A DNA stretch of 64,000 bases from an uncultured Dechloromonas sp. (GCF_945957265.1 NZ_CAMFKO010000016.1:18460-82459); one strand, 5' to 3'; shown: positions 10,393 through 21,041, counted from the stretch's first letter. Notes: a model not told the origin generated them from the letters alone. Program-made: numbers and translations.

Positions 10393-10961
10393 TTCGCCGC
10401 GGCATTCCGCTGCTGGCGCTGGGCCTGCTGGCCGGGTGCGCCGGCCTCCCCCCGGCCGCACCGCTCGACCGCGACAGCATCCGCGATTTTGCGCTGGAGG
10501 CGCGTTTCGCCCTGCGCGCAACGCTCTCCGGGCAGCCCCCCCAGAGCGCCAACGGCCGCCTGAGCTGGGCCCATACCGGGCAGCGCGACCGCGTCCTGCT
10601 CGCCAGCCCACTCGGCTACGGCCTGGCCGAAATCGACATCACGCCGCAACGATCCACATTGCGCACCGGCGACGGCCAGGAAAAGGAATCGTCCGACCCC
10701 GAGGAGCTCATGGCCACCGCCACCGGCCTGCCCCTGCCGGTATCCCGCCTGCCGGCCTGGCTGCTCGGCCGCAGCGGCAGCGCGGCGACCATCGAACCCG
10801 ACGCCCTGGGACGCCCCGGCCGGCTGACCGAATCCGGCTGGCAGGTCGATTACGCCTACGACAACGATCGGGCCGCGGCCCTGCCGGCGCGGCTGACCAT
10901 CGTCCGTCCCGGCGAAGTCGAACTCAAGCTGCGCATCGAGGAATGGAGAGAAACGCCATGA
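10389..10961 (+). CDS. lolB: Outer-membrane lipoprotein localization factor LolB
   Basis: Outer-membrane receptor that takes lipoproteins from LolA and inserts them in the outer membrane. 190 residues from a TTG start overlapping the upstream TGA. The signal peptide ends in lipobox LLAGC, so the mature protein begins at Cys17. The core shows the LolB pattern: FALEARFALRA, NGRLSWAHTG, VLLASPLGYGLAEI. The start is chosen because it directly precedes the positively charged IRRG segment of the signal. It overlaps ispE by ATGA. Confidence 0.93.
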   Translation: MIRRGIPLLALGLLAGCAGLPPAAPLDRDSIRDFALEARFALRATLSGQPPQSANGRLSWAHTGQRDRVLLASPLGYGLAEIDITPQRSTLRTGDGQEKESSDPEELMATATGLPLPVSRLPAWLLGRSGSAATIEPDALGRPGRLTESGWQVDYAYDNDRAAALPARLTIVRPGEVELKLRIEEWRETP

Positions 10962-11806
10962 ACAGTCCGACCTGGGACAGCGCCTGGCCGGCCCCCGCCA
11001 AACTGAACCTTTTCCTGCACGTCGTCGGGTGCCGCGACGACGGCTACCATCTGCTGCAAACCGTATTCCGCTTCATCGACCGCGCCGACACCCTGCGCTT
11101 CACACCGCGCGCCGACGACGACATCGTGCTCGCCACCCCGATTCCCGGCGTCCCCCCCGACAGCGACCTGACCGTACGCGCCGCGCGCCTGCTGCAACAG
11201 GCCACCGCCTGCCGCCAGGGCGCCACCATCCATCTCGACAAGCGGCTGCCGATGGGCGGCGGCCTCGGCGGCGGCTCGTCCGATGCCGCCACCGTGCTGC
11301 TCGCCCTCAACCACCTGTGGCAGACCGGCCTCACCCGAGCGCAACTGGAAAAACTCGGCCTGACGCTGGGCGCCGACGTGCCGGTCTTCGTGCATGGCCG
11401 CAACACCTTTGCCGAAGGGATCGGCGAAGCCTTCACCGACGTGGACCTCCCCCCGGAAAGTTATCTCGTAGTACACCCCGATGCGCACGTGCCGACCGCC
11501 GCCATTTTCGGGGCACCCGAACTCAGGCGCGACACGCCGGCCATGCGCCCCGGCGACTGGCGCCACGGCGCAGGCCGCAACGACCTGGAAGCGGTTGCCT
11601 GCGCCAGATTTCCGGCCGTGGCGGCGGCCCTGGCCTGCCTGAAGGCGCTTGCCCCGCAAGCCATGATGACCGGTTCCGGGGCCTGCGTATTCTCCGGATT
11701 TGCCTCGCGCGGCGACGCGGAAGCCGCACTGGGCAAGCTCCCCGCGGGCCTCCGCGCCTGGGTCGCCGACGGGCTTCCGGAACACCCGCTCGCAAAAATT
11801 CAATAA
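10958..11806 (+). CDS. ispE: 4-diphosphocytidyl-2-C-methyl-D-erythritol kinase IspE
   Basis: Fourth enzyme of the MEP isoprenoid pathway; phosphorylates CDP-ME at the 2-hydroxyl using ATP. 282 residues: N-terminal PAPAKLNLFLHVVGCRDDGYH, GHMP-kinase ATP loop PMGGGLGGGSSDAATVL, and the C-terminal GHMP motif MMTGSGACVFSGF. The ATG overlaps the lolB stop. Position upstream of tRNA-Gln and prs is the conserved betaproteobacterial arrangement. Confidence 0.97.
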   Translation: MNSPTWDSAWPAPAKLNLFLHVVGCRDDGYHLLQTVFRFIDRADTLRFTPRADDDIVLATPIPGVPPDSDLTVRAARLLQQATACRQGATIHLDKRLPMGGGLGGGSSDAATVLLALNHLWQTGLTRAQLEKLGLTLGADVPVFVHGRNTFAEGIGEAFTDVDLPPESYLVVHPDAHVPTAAIFGAPELRRDTPAMRPGDWRHGAGRNDLEAVACARFPAVAAALACLKALAPQAMMTGSGACVFSGFASRGDAEAALGKLPAGLRAWVADGLPEHPLAKIQ

Positions 11807-11880
11807 AAGACTGGATTTTCCGAAACAGCCCCTGTATTATTCGCGCCTCGCTTGAACGCGAACCCGTTCGAGCGACCCGC

Positions 11881-11957
11881 TGGGGAGTCGCCAAGTTGGT
11901 CAAGGCACCGGATTTTGATTCCGGCATTCGAAGGTTCGAATCCTTCTTCCCCAGCCA
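11881..11957 (+). tRNA. tRNA-Gln (anticodon TTG)
   Basis: 77 nt including an encoded CCA. The acceptor stem TGGGGAG pairs with CTTCCCCA. The anticodon arm is CCGGA-TTTTGAT-TCCGG with anticodon TTG at 11915-11917, reading CAA/CAG Gln codons. The T arm contains GGTTCGAATCC. It lies between ispE and prs, as in many betaproteobacteria; a TATTAT hexamer about 45 bases upstream could be its -10 box. Confidence 0.97.
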
Positions 11958-11966
11958 AGCTTCCTT

Positions 11967-11994
11967 CGGGCAGGTCACAAGCCTGCCCGATTTT
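11967..11994 (+). terminator. Rho-independent terminator after tRNA-Gln
   Basis: Stem CGGGCAGG (11967-11974) with CCTGCCCG (11982-11989), 7-base loop, followed by ATTTTC. It sits 10 bases after the tRNA 3' end and before prs, suggesting prs has its own promoter or relies on readthrough. Confidence 0.85.
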
Positions 11995-12046
11995 CATTGT
12001 GGCGGGCGAATGCAATGCGCATGCATGAACCCGGAGGAATGTTGAA

Positions 12047-12997
12047 ATGGCCTACAACAGCCTGATGGTCTTCACCGGCAACGCCAACCCCAAGCTGGCT
12101 GCCGACGTCGCTGAACAGCTCAATGTCGACCTCGGTCGCGCCAATGTTGGCCGCTTCTCCGACGGCGAAGTGTCCGTCGAGCTCCAGGAACACGTTCGCG
12201 GCCGCGACATCTTCGTGCTGCAATCGACCTGCGCCCCGACCAACGATAACCTGATGGAACTGCTGGTTATCGTCGATTCGCTGAAGCGCGCCTCGGCCGG
12301 CCGCATCACCGCCGCCATCCCGTATTTCGGCTATGCCCGCCAGGACCGCCGCTCGCGTTCCTCCCGCGTGCCCATCGCCGCCAAGCTGGTCGCCAACATG
12401 CTCGTCGCCTCCGGCGTCGACCGCGTGCTGACCATGGACCTGCACGCCGAACAGATCCAGGGCTTCTTCGACATTCCGGTCGACAACATCTACGCCCTGC
12501 CCATTCTGCTCGACGACATCAAGAAGCAGAACTACGAAAACCCGATGGTCGTCTCGCCCGACCATGGCGGCGTCGTCCGCGCCCGCTCGCTGGCCAAGCG
12601 CCTCGAATGCGACCTGGCGATCATCGACAAGCGCCGCCCGAAGGCCAACGTTTCCGAAGTGATGAACATCATCGGCGAAGTCGACGGCCGCACCTGCATC
12701 ATCATGGACGACATGGTCGACACCGCCGGCACCCTGTGCAAGGCCGCCACCGCCCTCAAGGCCAACGGCGCCAAGAAGGTCGTCGCCTACTGTACCCACC
12801 CGGTCCTGTCCGGCCCGGCCGTCGAGCGCGTGAATACGTCCGACCTCGACGCCCTGGTCGTCACCGACACCATTCCGCTGCGCGACGATGCCGCCGCTTC
12901 GCCGCGCATCCGCCAGCTCTCGGTCGCCGAGATCATGGCCGAAACCATCCGCCGCATCAGCAACGACGACTCCGTCTCGTCGCTGTTCATTGATTAG
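12047..12997 (+). CDS. prs: Ribose-phosphate pyrophosphokinase (PRPP synthetase)
   Basis: Makes PRPP from ribose-5-phosphate and ATP for nucleotide, histidine, tryptophan and NAD synthesis. 316 residues, class I. It has [18 protein letters not shown] near residue 40, the ATP-binding [14 protein letters not shown] flexible loop near 100, and the PRPP-binding signature [13 protein letters not shown] near 215-230. A strong GGAGGA precedes the ATG. The TAG stop lies inside an inverted heptad-repeat element that also provides a terminator-like hairpin. Confidence 0.98.
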   Translation: MAYNSLMVFTGNANPKLAADVAEQLNVDLGRANVGRFSDGEVSVELQEHVRGRDIFVLQSTCAPTNDNLMELLVIVDSLKRASAGRITAAIPYFGYARQDRRSRSSRVPIAAKLVANMLVASGVDRVLTMDLHAEQIQGFFDIPVDNIYALPILLDDIKKQNYENPMVVSPDHGGVVRARSLAKRLECDLAIIDKRRPKANVSEVMNIIGEVDGRTCIIMDDMVDTAGTLCKAATALKANGAKKVVAYCTHPVLSGPAVERVNTSDLDALVVTDTIPLRDDAAASPRIRQLSVAEIMAETIRRISNDDSVSSLFID

Positions 12998-13073
12998 TCA
13001 TTAGTCGCCAGTTACCAGTTGCTAGCAGGCTTTTGCTAACGACTGCCGACTAGCGACCAGCAACTGTTTTTTT
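12994..13073. repeat. Inverted heptad-repeat intergenic element, copy 2, terminator-like
   Basis: The left arm (12994-13030) runs TTAGTCA TTAGTCG CCAGTTA CCAGTTG CTAGCAG. The right arm (13033-13066) is the inverse type: TTGCTAA CGACTGC CGACTAG CGACCAG CAACTG. Seven T residues follow at 13067-13073, so the folded element resembles a Rho-independent terminator for prs. The prs stop codon TAG lies in the first heptad. Confidence 0.8.
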
Positions 13074-13123
13074 AAACCCTTCCCGTTCTGGTCGCGGACC
13101 GGGAAACATTCTGGAGTATCAAC

Positions 13124-13726
13124 ATGCAATTCGAAGTTATCGCCCAAGCGCGTTCGTTGCAGGGAACGGGTGCGAGCCGCCGCCTGCGTCGCGCTGGCAC
13201 GGTGCCTGGCATCGTTTACGGTGGCGAAACCGCCCCGGTCGCCATCGAAACCCACCACAATGACCTGCTGCTGAAGATGAAGAAGGAAGCTTTCTATTCC
13301 TCCGTCATCAACCTCGTCATCGACGGCAAGAAGGAACAAGTCCTGCTGCGCGACTACCAGACGCACGCCTACAAGCAGCTGATCCTGCACATCGACTTCC
13401 AGCGCGTCGATGCCACGCACGAACTGCACATCAAGGTGCCGCTGCACTTCGTCAACGAAGAAGCCGGCCCGGGCGTCAAGCTCAACGGTGGCCTGGTGAA
13501 CCACGTCACCACCGAACTGGACATCCACTGCCTGGCCAAGGATCTGCCGGAGTTCGTCGAAGTCGACCTCGGCGCCCTGAACGTCGGCGACAACATCCAC
13601 GCCTCGCAGGTCAAGCTGCCGGCTGGCGTCAAGCTGGTTCAACACGGTAGCGAAGACCCGATCGTGGTCAGCATCGTCGGCAAGGGCGGCGCCCAGGCTG
13701 CCGAAGGTGAAGCTGCCGCCGAGTAA
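13124..13726 (+). CDS. rplY: 50S ribosomal protein L25/general stress protein Ctc
   Basis: Binds 5S rRNA in the large subunit. 200 residues, the long bacterial form: N-terminal L25 domain (about 1-95, with [21 protein letters not shown]) and a C-terminal TL5-type beta domain (about 95-185), then an Ala/Glu tail. This is longer than the 94-residue E. coli protein but normal for betaproteobacteria. GGAGT lies before the ATG. A hairpin terminator separates it from pth. Confidence 0.96.
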   Translation: MQFEVIAQARSLQGTGASRRLRRAGTVPGIVYGGETAPVAIETHHNDLLLKMKKEAFYSSVINLVIDGKKEQVLLRDYQTHAYKQLILHIDFQRVDATHELHIKVPLHFVNEEAGPGVKLNGGLVNHVTTELDIHCLAKDLPEFVEVDLGALNVGDNIHASQVKLPAGVKLVQHGSEDPIVVSIVGKGGAQAAEGEAAAE

Positions 13727-13748
13727 TCCGCGCGCTCCGCTATACTCT

Positions 13749-13782
13749 GGCCGCCGCAGGCTTTTTGCCCCGGCGGCCTTTT
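13749..13782 (+). terminator. Rho-independent terminator after rplY
   Basis: GGCCGCCG (13749-13756) pairs with CGGCGGCC (13771-13778), followed by TTTT. The 14-base loop itself contains a T-run. A TATACT hexamer just upstream (13741-13746) could alternatively be the -10 box of a pth promoter. Confidence 0.75.
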
Positions 13783-13795
13783 CACGACTGCACGC

Positions 13796-14374
13796 ATGAC
13801 CCTTCCCCGTCTCATCGTCGGCCTCGGCAACCCCGGGCCGGAATACGAAGCCACCCGCCACAACGTCGGGTTCTGGTTCGTCGACCAGCTGGCCGACAAG
13901 CTGAAGGCATCGCTCGCCCCGCAGGGCAAGTTCTACGGCAGGGCAGCCCGTGCCGGCGAACTGTGGCTGCTGCAGCCGACCACCTACATGAACCGCTCCG
14001 GGCAGGCGGTGGCGGCGCTGGCCAATTTCTACAAGATCGCGCCGGCCGAGATTCTCGTCGTCCATGACGAGCTGGACCTGCCGCCAGGCGGCATCCGCCT
14101 CAAGCAGGGCGGCGGCAATGGCGGCCACAATGGCCTGAAGGACATCCAGGCCAAGCTCGGCACGCCGGATTTCTGGCGCCTGCGCCTGGGCATCGGCCAT
14201 CCGCGCACGCTCGGCCTGGCCCAGCAGGTCGCCGATTTCGTTTTGCATCAGCCGCGCAAGGAAGAATTGCCGGATATCGAACACGCGCTGGCCCGTTGCC
14301 TGTTGGCCTGGCCCAGACTCTCCGCCGGGGACTTTGCCGGCGCCCAGCAACAGTTGCACGGCAAAGCCGTCTAA
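13796..14374 (+). CDS. pth: Peptidyl-tRNA hydrolase
   Basis: Recycles peptidyl-tRNAs released from stalled ribosomes. 192 residues with all family signatures: [20 protein letters not shown] (catalytic His within the RHNVG segment), [10 protein letters not shown], and [19 protein letters not shown] with the conserved Asp, then GGHNGLKDI. The C-terminus carries a short extra tail. It lies directly upstream of ychF, the standard order. Confidence 0.97.
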   Translation: MTLPRLIVGLGNPGPEYEATRHNVGFWFVDQLADKLKASLAPQGKFYGRAARAGELWLLQPTTYMNRSGQAVAALANFYKIAPAEILVVHDELDLPPGGIRLKQGGGNGGHNGLKDIQAKLGTPDFWRLRLGIGHPRTLGLAQQVADFVLHQPRKEELPDIEHALARCLLAWPRLSAGDFAGAQQQLHGKAV

Positions 14375-14383
14375 GGAAAAAAC

Positions 14384-15475
<1,092 letters not shown>

Positions 15476-15491
15476 GCGCCACCCGCCGCCG

Positions 15492-17237
15492 ATGACCCCC
15501 TCGGGAACCCCGCCGCCAGGCAACGCCGACGACAGCTTTCCGCTGTCGCCGGCCATCCTGTGGCGCGCCTACGAGCAAAGCCACGAGGCGGTGCTCGTTT
15601 CCGACGGGGAAAACCGCATCATCGCGGTCAACGCGGCCTTCTCGCGGCTGACCGGATACACCGCCGCCGAGGTGATCGGCCAGAATCCCCGCATCCTGGC
15701 CTCCGGCAACGCCGGCCCCGAGTTCTATACCGGCATGTGGGAGAGCCTTTCCCAGTACGACACCTGGGAAGGCGAAATATGGGACCGGCGCAAGGATGGC
15801 AGCATCTACCCGAAATGGCTGTGTATCTCGGTCGTCCGCAACGCCAGCGGCCTGGTCAGCAACTACGTCGCCAACTTCACCGACATCAGTGCCAGCAAGC
15901 AGGCGGCCGACCGGCTGGCCCAGCTCGCCTACCACGACGTGCTGACCCACCTGCCCAACCGGCTGGCCTTCGAGTCCCAGCTCGCCCACGCCCTGCGCGT
16001 CTGCGAGCGGGAGGGCCGCCAGCTGGCCCTGATGTTGATCGACCTCGACAATTTCAAGAACATCAACGACACCCTGGGCCACCACACCGGCGACGAACTG
16101 CTGCAGCAGGTTGCCCGCCGCCTGCGCGAGTCGGTGCGCGCCAGCGACCTGGTCGCCCGCCTGGGCGGCGACGAGTTCGTCGTCGTCCTGCCCGAGATCG
16201 AAGGGCCGCAGACCGCGGCCCGGGTCGCCAACAAGATCCAGGTCGCCGTCGCCGAGAACTACTGGGTCGGCGAGCACCTGCTGTACACCACGCCGAGCAT
16301 CGGCATCAGCCTCTATCCGGGCGACGGCACCGATTCGGGCACCCTGCTGCGCAATGCCGATTCGGCGATGTACCACGCCAAGAATGCCGGCCGCAACAAC
16401 CATCAGTTCTACGCCTCGCGCATGAACGAAGCGGCCGGCGAGCGCCTGCAGCTGGAAAACGAGCTGCGCCATGCGATCTCGTCGATCTCCCCCGAGCGCT
16501 GCGAATTCTCGCTGCACCTGCAGCCGCAGATCGACACGGCCAGCGGCCGCGTGATTGGCCTGGAGGCCCTGCTGCGCTGGAAGAACCCGACCTTCGGCAT
16601 GATCTCGCCCCTGCGTTTCGTGGCCATCGCCGAAGAAACCGGCCTGATCCAGCCGCTCGGCGACTGGGTCATCTGGGAAGCCTGCCGGCTGACGCGCCAG
16701 CTGCGCGCGCACGGCATCGACGACGTGCGCCTGGCGATCAACATCTCGGCACAACAGCTCCGCCACGAAAACCTGCTGCTGCTCATCCGGGGCGCCCTGG
16801 CCTGCTACGACCTGAAGCCCCAGGACATCGAACTCGAGATCACGGAAAGCACGGCCATGCAGAATCCGGAGATCACCCTGTCGATCCTCGACCAGCTGTC
16901 GGCCATGGGCATCATGCTGGCCATCGACGATTTCGGGACCGGCTACTCGTCGCTGGCCTACCTCAAGCACCTGCCGATCAACCGCCTGAAGCTCGACCGC
17001 TCCTTCGTCACCGACATCGAAACCGACCCCAACGACGCGGCCATCTGTACCGCGACGATTGCCCTGGGCCACAGCCTGGGACTCGAACTGGTCGCCGAGG
17101 GCGTCGAAACCGAAGCCCAGCGGGGCTTTCTGGCGCACCTCGGCTGCGATGTCCTGCAGGGCTACCTGTACAGCAAGCCCATGCCCTTCGACGAAGCCGT
17201 CGCCTACCTGAAGGAAAGCCGCCCGGCTAGCGCATGA
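15492..17237 (+). CDS. PAS-GGDEF-EAL c-di-GMP turnover protein
   Basis: 581-residue cytoplasmic signalling protein: PAS domain (about 20-135, with NAAFSRLTGYTAAEVIGQNP), GGDEF domain (about 145-305, intact GGDEF in RLGGDEFVVVLPE) and EAL domain (about 325-575, with EALLRW, DDFGTGYSSL, KLDRSFV, AEGVE). Both catalytic signatures are intact, so it could both make and degrade c-di-GMP, with PAS input deciding the balance; in many such tandem proteins only one activity dominates. There is no transmembrane segment. The ATG is 16 bases after the ychF stop and has no strong Shine-Dalgarno. Confidence 0.92.
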   Translation: MTPSGTPPPGNADDSFPLSPAILWRAYEQSHEAVLVSDGENRIIAVNAAFSRLTGYTAAEVIGQNPRILASGNAGPEFYTGMWESLSQYDTWEGEIWDRRKDGSIYPKWLCISVVRNASGLVSNYVANFTDISASKQAADRLAQLAYHDVLTHLPNRLAFESQLAHALRVCEREGRQLALMLIDLDNFKNINDTLGHHTGDELLQQVARRLRESVRASDLVARLGGDEFVVVLPEIEGPQTAARVANKIQVAVAENYWVGEHLLYTTPSIGISLYPGDGTDSGTLLRNADSAMYHAKNAGRNNHQFYASRMNEAAGERLQLENELRHAISSISPERCEFSLHLQPQIDTASGRVIGLEALLRWKNPTFGMISPLRFVAIAEETGLIQPLGDWVIWEACRLTRQLRAHGIDDVRLAINISAQQLRHENLLLLIRGALACYDLKPQDIELEITESTAMQNPEITLSILDQLSAMGIMLAIDDFGTGYSSLAYLKHLPINRLKLDRSFVTDIETDPNDAAICTATIALGHSLGLELVAEGVETEAQRGFLAHLGCDVLQGYLYSKPMPFDEAVAYLKESRPASA

Positions 17238-18726
17238 CCTTGCGCCACTCGGCCTCGAAGTAGCGCACCAGGACCTGGTTGTTCAACTGATTGACCTCGG
17301 CCGGCACCCGCCCCATATCGGCCGGGAAGACGAACAGGCCGGGGATGGTTCCGGGTGTCAGGTAGCGCGTCTTCGGCGTATCGACCGCCCCCGGAACGAA
17401 AGGCTGGCGCCCGGCGATGATATAGCCCCATTCCCCGAACGATGGCACCTGCGCATGATAGGGCGCGGTCTTGAAACCGACGCTCTCCAGCGTCGCCACC
17501 ACGCACCAGAACGATTGCCGGGCGTAGAGCGGCGACGTCGACTGGACGACCAGCAGGCCGTTGGCCGACAGGCGCTTTTCGATCAGGCGGTAGAAGGCCG
17601 AGGTATACAGTTTGCCGAGCGCGAAATTCGACGGATCGGGAAAGTCGATGACGATGAAGTCGAAGTAATCCCTGCTCTCTTCCAGCCACTGCAAGGCATC
17701 GGCATTGACGACCTTGACCCGCTCCGATGTCAGCGCCCCCGCATTCAGGGCCACCAGCACCGGGGCCGTCGAGAACAGCTCGGTCATCGCCGGATCGAGA
17801 TCGACCAGGGTGATCGACTCGACGCCCGGATACTTCAGGATCTCGCGCACCGCCAGCCCGTCGCCGCCGCCCAGCACCAGCACGCGCCTGGCGCCGGGCA
17901 GGCTGGACAGGCCGGGATGGACCAGCGCCTCGTGATAGCGGTATTCGTCGTGCGACGAAAACTGCAGGTTGTTGTTCAGGAACAGGCGCAAATCGTCGCG
18001 CCAGCGGGTGACGACGATACGCTGGTAGGGCGTCGACTCGGCATGGACGATTTCGTCGGCGTAGACATGCGCCTCGGCCAGGCTGGTCAGCTGCCCGGCG
18101 CCGGCAAAACCGGCCAGCAGCAGGCCGAACACGCCCAAGCTCTGCGCCAGCAGGGCGCGCCGGGCCGGCAGTTGCTCGCGGAACAGATGCAGGGCCCACA
18201 AGGCGACCGCAACGTTGAGCACGCCGAAGAGCAGCCCGGTGCGCACCATGCCCAGGTGCGGCGCCAGGATCAGCGGAAACAGGATGGACACCGCCAGCGC
18301 ACCGAGATAATCGAAGGTCAGCACTTGCGACACCAGGTCCTTGAACGCCAGTTCGCGCTTGAGGATGCGCATGACCAGCGGAATCTCCAGCCCGACCAGC
18401 ACGCCGACGCCAAACACCACGAGGTAGAGCGCCAGCTTGAACGGCGCCGACAGCCAGGTGAAGACCATGAACAGGCCGACCGCCGAGAAGCCGCCGAGCA
18501 GGCCGACCATCAGCTCGATCTGGATGAAGCGGCCGATCAGGTCGCGGGTAATGTACTTCGACAACCAGGAACCGACCCCCATGGCGAACAGGTAGGTGCC
18601 GATCACCGTCGAGAATTGCATCACCGAATCACCCAGCAGGTAGGACGACAGGGCGCCGGCGATCAGCTCGTAAGCCAGCCCGCAGGAGGCGATGACGAAG
18701 ACGGAAAAGAGAAGGGCATGACGCAT
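17227..18726 (-). CDS. Integral membrane spermidine/spermine synthase-like protein
   Basis: 499 residues. The N-terminal half has seven or eight hydrophobic helices (from about 5 to 215). The C-terminal half is a spermidine-synthase-type Rossmann domain with LVLGGGDGLAVREIL, the acidic VDLDPAM strand end, and VIDFPDPSN where the catalytic Asp lies in SpeE. Such fusions are annotated as polyamine aminopropyltransferases, but a polyamine substrate is unproven, and no speD lies in this window. The start MRHALLFS is chosen because it begins the first membrane helix; upstream codons encode non-membrane sequence. The gene converges on the c-di-GMP protein, with overlapping 3' ends. Confidence 0.8.
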   Translation of the reverse strand: MRHALLFSVFVIASCGLAYELIAGALSSYLLGDSVMQFSTVIGTYLFAMGVGSWLSKYITRDLIGRFIQIELMVGLLGGFSAVGLFMVFTWLSAPFKLALYLVVFGVGVLVGLEIPLVMRILKRELAFKDLVSQVLTFDYLGALAVSILFPLILAPHLGMVRTGLLFGVLNVAVALWALHLFREQLPARRALLAQSLGVFGLLLAGFAGAGQLTSLAEAHVYADEIVHAESTPYQRIVVTRWRDDLRLFLNNNLQFSSHDEYRYHEALVHPGLSSLPGARRVLVLGGGDGLAVREILKYPGVESITLVDLDPAMTELFSTAPVLVALNAGALTSERVKVVNADALQWLEESRDYFDFIVIDFPDPSNFALGKLYTSAFYRLIEKRLSANGLLVVQSTSPLYARQSFWCVVATLESVGFKTAPYHAQVPSFGEWGYIIAGRQPFVPGAVDTPKTRYLTPGTIPGLFVFPADMGRVPAEVNQLNNQVLVRYFEAEWRKVMR

Positions 18727-18808
18727 GGGCGAGGATGCTAACCCAAAGCATGGAACGGCGCAGCGGCGCCGCGGTCCGAATAGCACCTCCGTTCCCGAGC
18801 CGACTGCC

Positions 18809-19369
18809 ATGCTCCGTTCGCTTGTCTTCCTGTTGCTCGCCGCCTCCGCCGCCGGCAGCCAGGCCGCCGAATATGCGATCGACCCCGGCCACACCTACGC
18901 CAGTTTCGAGATCGACCACCTCGGCTTCTCGACCCAGCGCGGCCAGTTCAACCGCAGCAGCGGAAGCATCGAATTCGACCCCGAACAGCGCAACGGGCGT
19001 ATCGACATTCGCATCGACGCGGCCTCGCTGGATACGGGTTTGCCCCTGCGCGACGATGTGCTGCGCGGCGAGGAATGGTTCAACACCAAGGCTTATCCCG
19101 ACATTCTGTTCCGCAGCGAAAAGCTGCTGTTCACCGACGACAAGCTGAGTGCCGTCGACGGCACTCTGGTCTTGCGCGGCGAAATACGGCCGCTTCGCCT
19201 GGAGATCAATCGCTTCAAGTGCGGCCTCAACCTGGCCAACCGCAAGCGCGGTTGCGGCGCCGACGCCCAGGCCAGTCTCAAGCGTTCCGATTTCGGCCTG
19301 AACAACGGCCTGCCCTTCATTGGTGACGAAGTACGCCTGCGCATCCAGGTAGAGGCCTACCTTCCGTAA
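18809..19369 (+). CDS. yceI: YceI family periplasmic lipocalin-like protein
   Basis: 186 residues with a cleavable signal (about 3-20, SQA-AE). A YceI beta-barrel follows, beginning YAIDPGHTYASFEIDHLGFS, with the family elements FDP.. and FNTKAYPDILFRS, ending DEVRLRIQVEA. YceI proteins bind long-chain amphiphiles such as polyisoprenoids in the periplasm; the ligand here is unknown. It is divergent from the membrane spermidine-synthase-like gene. The chosen ATG is the one directly preceding the signal peptide. Confidence 0.9.
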   Translation: MLRSLVFLLLAASAAGSQAAEYAIDPGHTYASFEIDHLGFSTQRGQFNRSSGSIEFDPEQRNGRIDIRIDAASLDTGLPLRDDVLRGEEWFNTKAYPDILFRSEKLLFTDDKLSAVDGTLVLRGEIRPLRLEINRFKCGLNLANRKRGCGADAQASLKRSDFGLNNGLPFIGDEVRLRIQVEAYLP

Positions 19370-19454
19370 GCGCCTGGCGCCTCACTAAAGTCATGTGCTA
19401 ACGCGCTGTTTCTGCGAAAATAGCACCCCTTTTGCTGTTCCCGGATTACCCCCC

Positions 19455-20564
19455 ATGCCCCCCCATCAAGCCATTGCCAGCACCGCCGAAATCGTCGCCG
19501 AGCTCAAAGCCGGCCGCATGGTCGTCCTGGTCGATGAAGAAGACCGCGAGAACGAGGGTGACCTCGTCATGGCCGCCGAGCACATCACGCCGGAAGCCAT
19601 CAACTTCATGGCCAGGTACGGCCGCGGCCTGATCTGCCTGACCCTGACCGCCGAGCGCTGCAAGAAGCTGGGGCTGACCCAGATGGCGCGCAGCAACGGT
19701 ACGGTCTACGGCACCGCCTTCACCGTTTCCATCGAGGCCGCCGAGGGCGTCACCACCGGCATTTCCGCCGCCGACCGCGCCAAGACCATCCAGGTTGCCG
19801 TGGCCAAGAACGCCGTTGCCGACGACATCGTGCAGCCCGGCCACGTCTTCCCGATCACCGCCCGCGAAGGCGGCGTGCTGGTTCGCGCCGGGCACACCGA
19901 AGCCGGCTGCGACCTCGCCGGCATGGCCGGCCTGGAGCCCGCCTCGGTAATCTGCGAGATCATGAACGACGACGGCACCATGGCCCGCCTGCCGGAGCTG
20001 ATCGAGTTCGCCAAGGAACACGGCATCAAGATCGGCACCATCGCCGACCTGATTCACTACCGCGCCTCGTCGGAAACCCTGGTCAAGCGCATGACCAGCA
20101 AGGCCATCGCCACCGCGCACGGCGAATTCACGCTGCACGCCTTCGTCGACCAGGCCAGCGGCGCCACGCACCTGGCGCTGGTCAAGGGCGATATCCCGGC
20201 CGGCGGCGAAACGCTGGTCCGCGTCCATGAGCCGCTGTCGGTGCTCGATTTCCTCGACCCGGCCAGCAAGCGCCAGGCCTTCTCCATCGACCAGGCGCAA
20301 GCCGCGCTGGCCAAGAACGGCCACGGCGTCATCGTGCTCATGCACCGCCCGGAAGACGGTGAGGCCATCCTCACCCGCCTCACCGGCACCGCCCCGAGCG
20401 CCCCCGCCAAGTGGGACCCGCGCAGCTACGGCATCGGCGCCCAGATCCTGCGCGACCTCGGCGTCACCAAGATGCGCCTGCTCTCCAGCCCGCGCAAGAT
20501 GCCTTCCATGGCCGGCTTCGACCTCGAAGTGACCGGCTTCGTTTCCTCTCCTGCGGAGCTCTGA
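19455..20564 (+). CDS. ribB: 3,4-dihydroxy-2-butanone-4-phosphate synthase with degenerate GTP cyclohydrolase II domain (RibBX type)
   Basis: Converts ribulose-5-phosphate to the four-carbon precursor of riboflavin. 369 residues. The N-terminal domain (1-205) has the active-site [29 protein letters not shown] and EIMNDDG. The C-terminal domain (about 210-360) resembles GTP cyclohydrolase II but lacks its zinc cysteines: the expected VHSEC...GS..CDC region reads [19 protein letters not shown]. The structural motif [14 protein letters not shown] survives. It is therefore probably monofunctional, and a separate ribA should exist elsewhere. No FMN riboswitch is visible in the 85-base leader. First gene of the ribB-ribH-nusB-thiL-pgpA run. 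Confidence 0.92.
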   Translation: MPPHQAIASTAEIVAELKAGRMVVLVDEEDRENEGDLVMAAEHITPEAINFMARYGRGLICLTLTAERCKKLGLTQMARSNGTVYGTAFTVSIEAAEGVTTGISAADRAKTIQVAVAKNAVADDIVQPGHVFPITAREGGVLVRAGHTEAGCDLAGMAGLEPASVICEIMNDDGTMARLPELIEFAKEHGIKIGTIADLIHYRASSETLVKRMTSKAIATAHGEFTLHAFVDQASGATHLALVKGDIPAGGETLVRVHEPLSVLDFLDPASKRQAFSIDQAQAALAKNGHGVIVLMHRPEDGEAILTRLTGTAPSAPAKWDPRSYGIGAQILRDLGVTKMRLLSSPRKMPSMAGFDLEVTGFVSSPAEL

Positions 20565-20567
20565 ACC

Positions 20568-21041
20568 ATGTCCCGCTTCGACAACGTTTTCGAATTCGAC
20601 AGCAACCTGAACGGTACCGGCCTCAAGGTCGGCGTCGTGATGTGCCGCTTCAACCTGCCGGTCTGCGAAGGCCTGCTCTCCTCCTGCATCGCCGAACTCA
20701 AGCGTTTGGGCGTGGCCGATGCCGACATGACCATCGCCACCGTGCCCGGCGCGCTGGAAGCCCCGCTGGTGCTGCAGACCATGGCGCAGAGCGGCAGCTT
20801 CGACGCACTGGTAGCGCTCGGCGCCGTCATCCGCGGCGACACCTACCACTTCGAGGTGGTCTCCAACGACGCCTGCCGCGCCATCATGGAAGTCCAGCTC
20901 GATACCGGCGTCCCCATCGCCAACGGCATCCTGACCTGCGACACCGACGAACAGGCCGAAGTCCGCATGCAGCCGAAGGGCGCCGACTGCGCCCAGGCCG
21001 CCGTCGAGATGGCCAACCTGCAAAAGGCGCTGAACCAATGA
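20568..21041 (+). CDS. ribH: 6,7-dimethyl-8-ribityllumazine synthase RibH
   Basis: Condenses the RibB product with the ribitylaminouracil to lumazine, the penultimate step of riboflavin synthesis; forms a pentameric or icosahedral shell. 157 residues, with the N-terminal [17 protein letters not shown] substrate segment, [11 protein letters not shown], and [14 protein letters not shown] containing the catalytic His. It is three bases from ribB, and its stop overlaps the nusB start (ATGA), so expression is coupled. Confidence 0.97.
   Translation: MSRFDNVFEFDSNLNGTGLKVGVVMCRFNLPVCEGLLSSCIAELKRLGVADADMTIATVPGALEAPLVLQTMAQSGSFDALVALGAVIRGDTYHFEVVSNDACRAIMEVQLDTGVPIANGILTCDTDEQAEVRMQPKGADCAQAAVEMANLQKALNQ

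Noticed and set aside
19370..19454. Possible FMN riboswitch ahead of ribB
   Set aside because: The leader is only 85 bases and has none of the conserved RFN element sequences or pairing arms.
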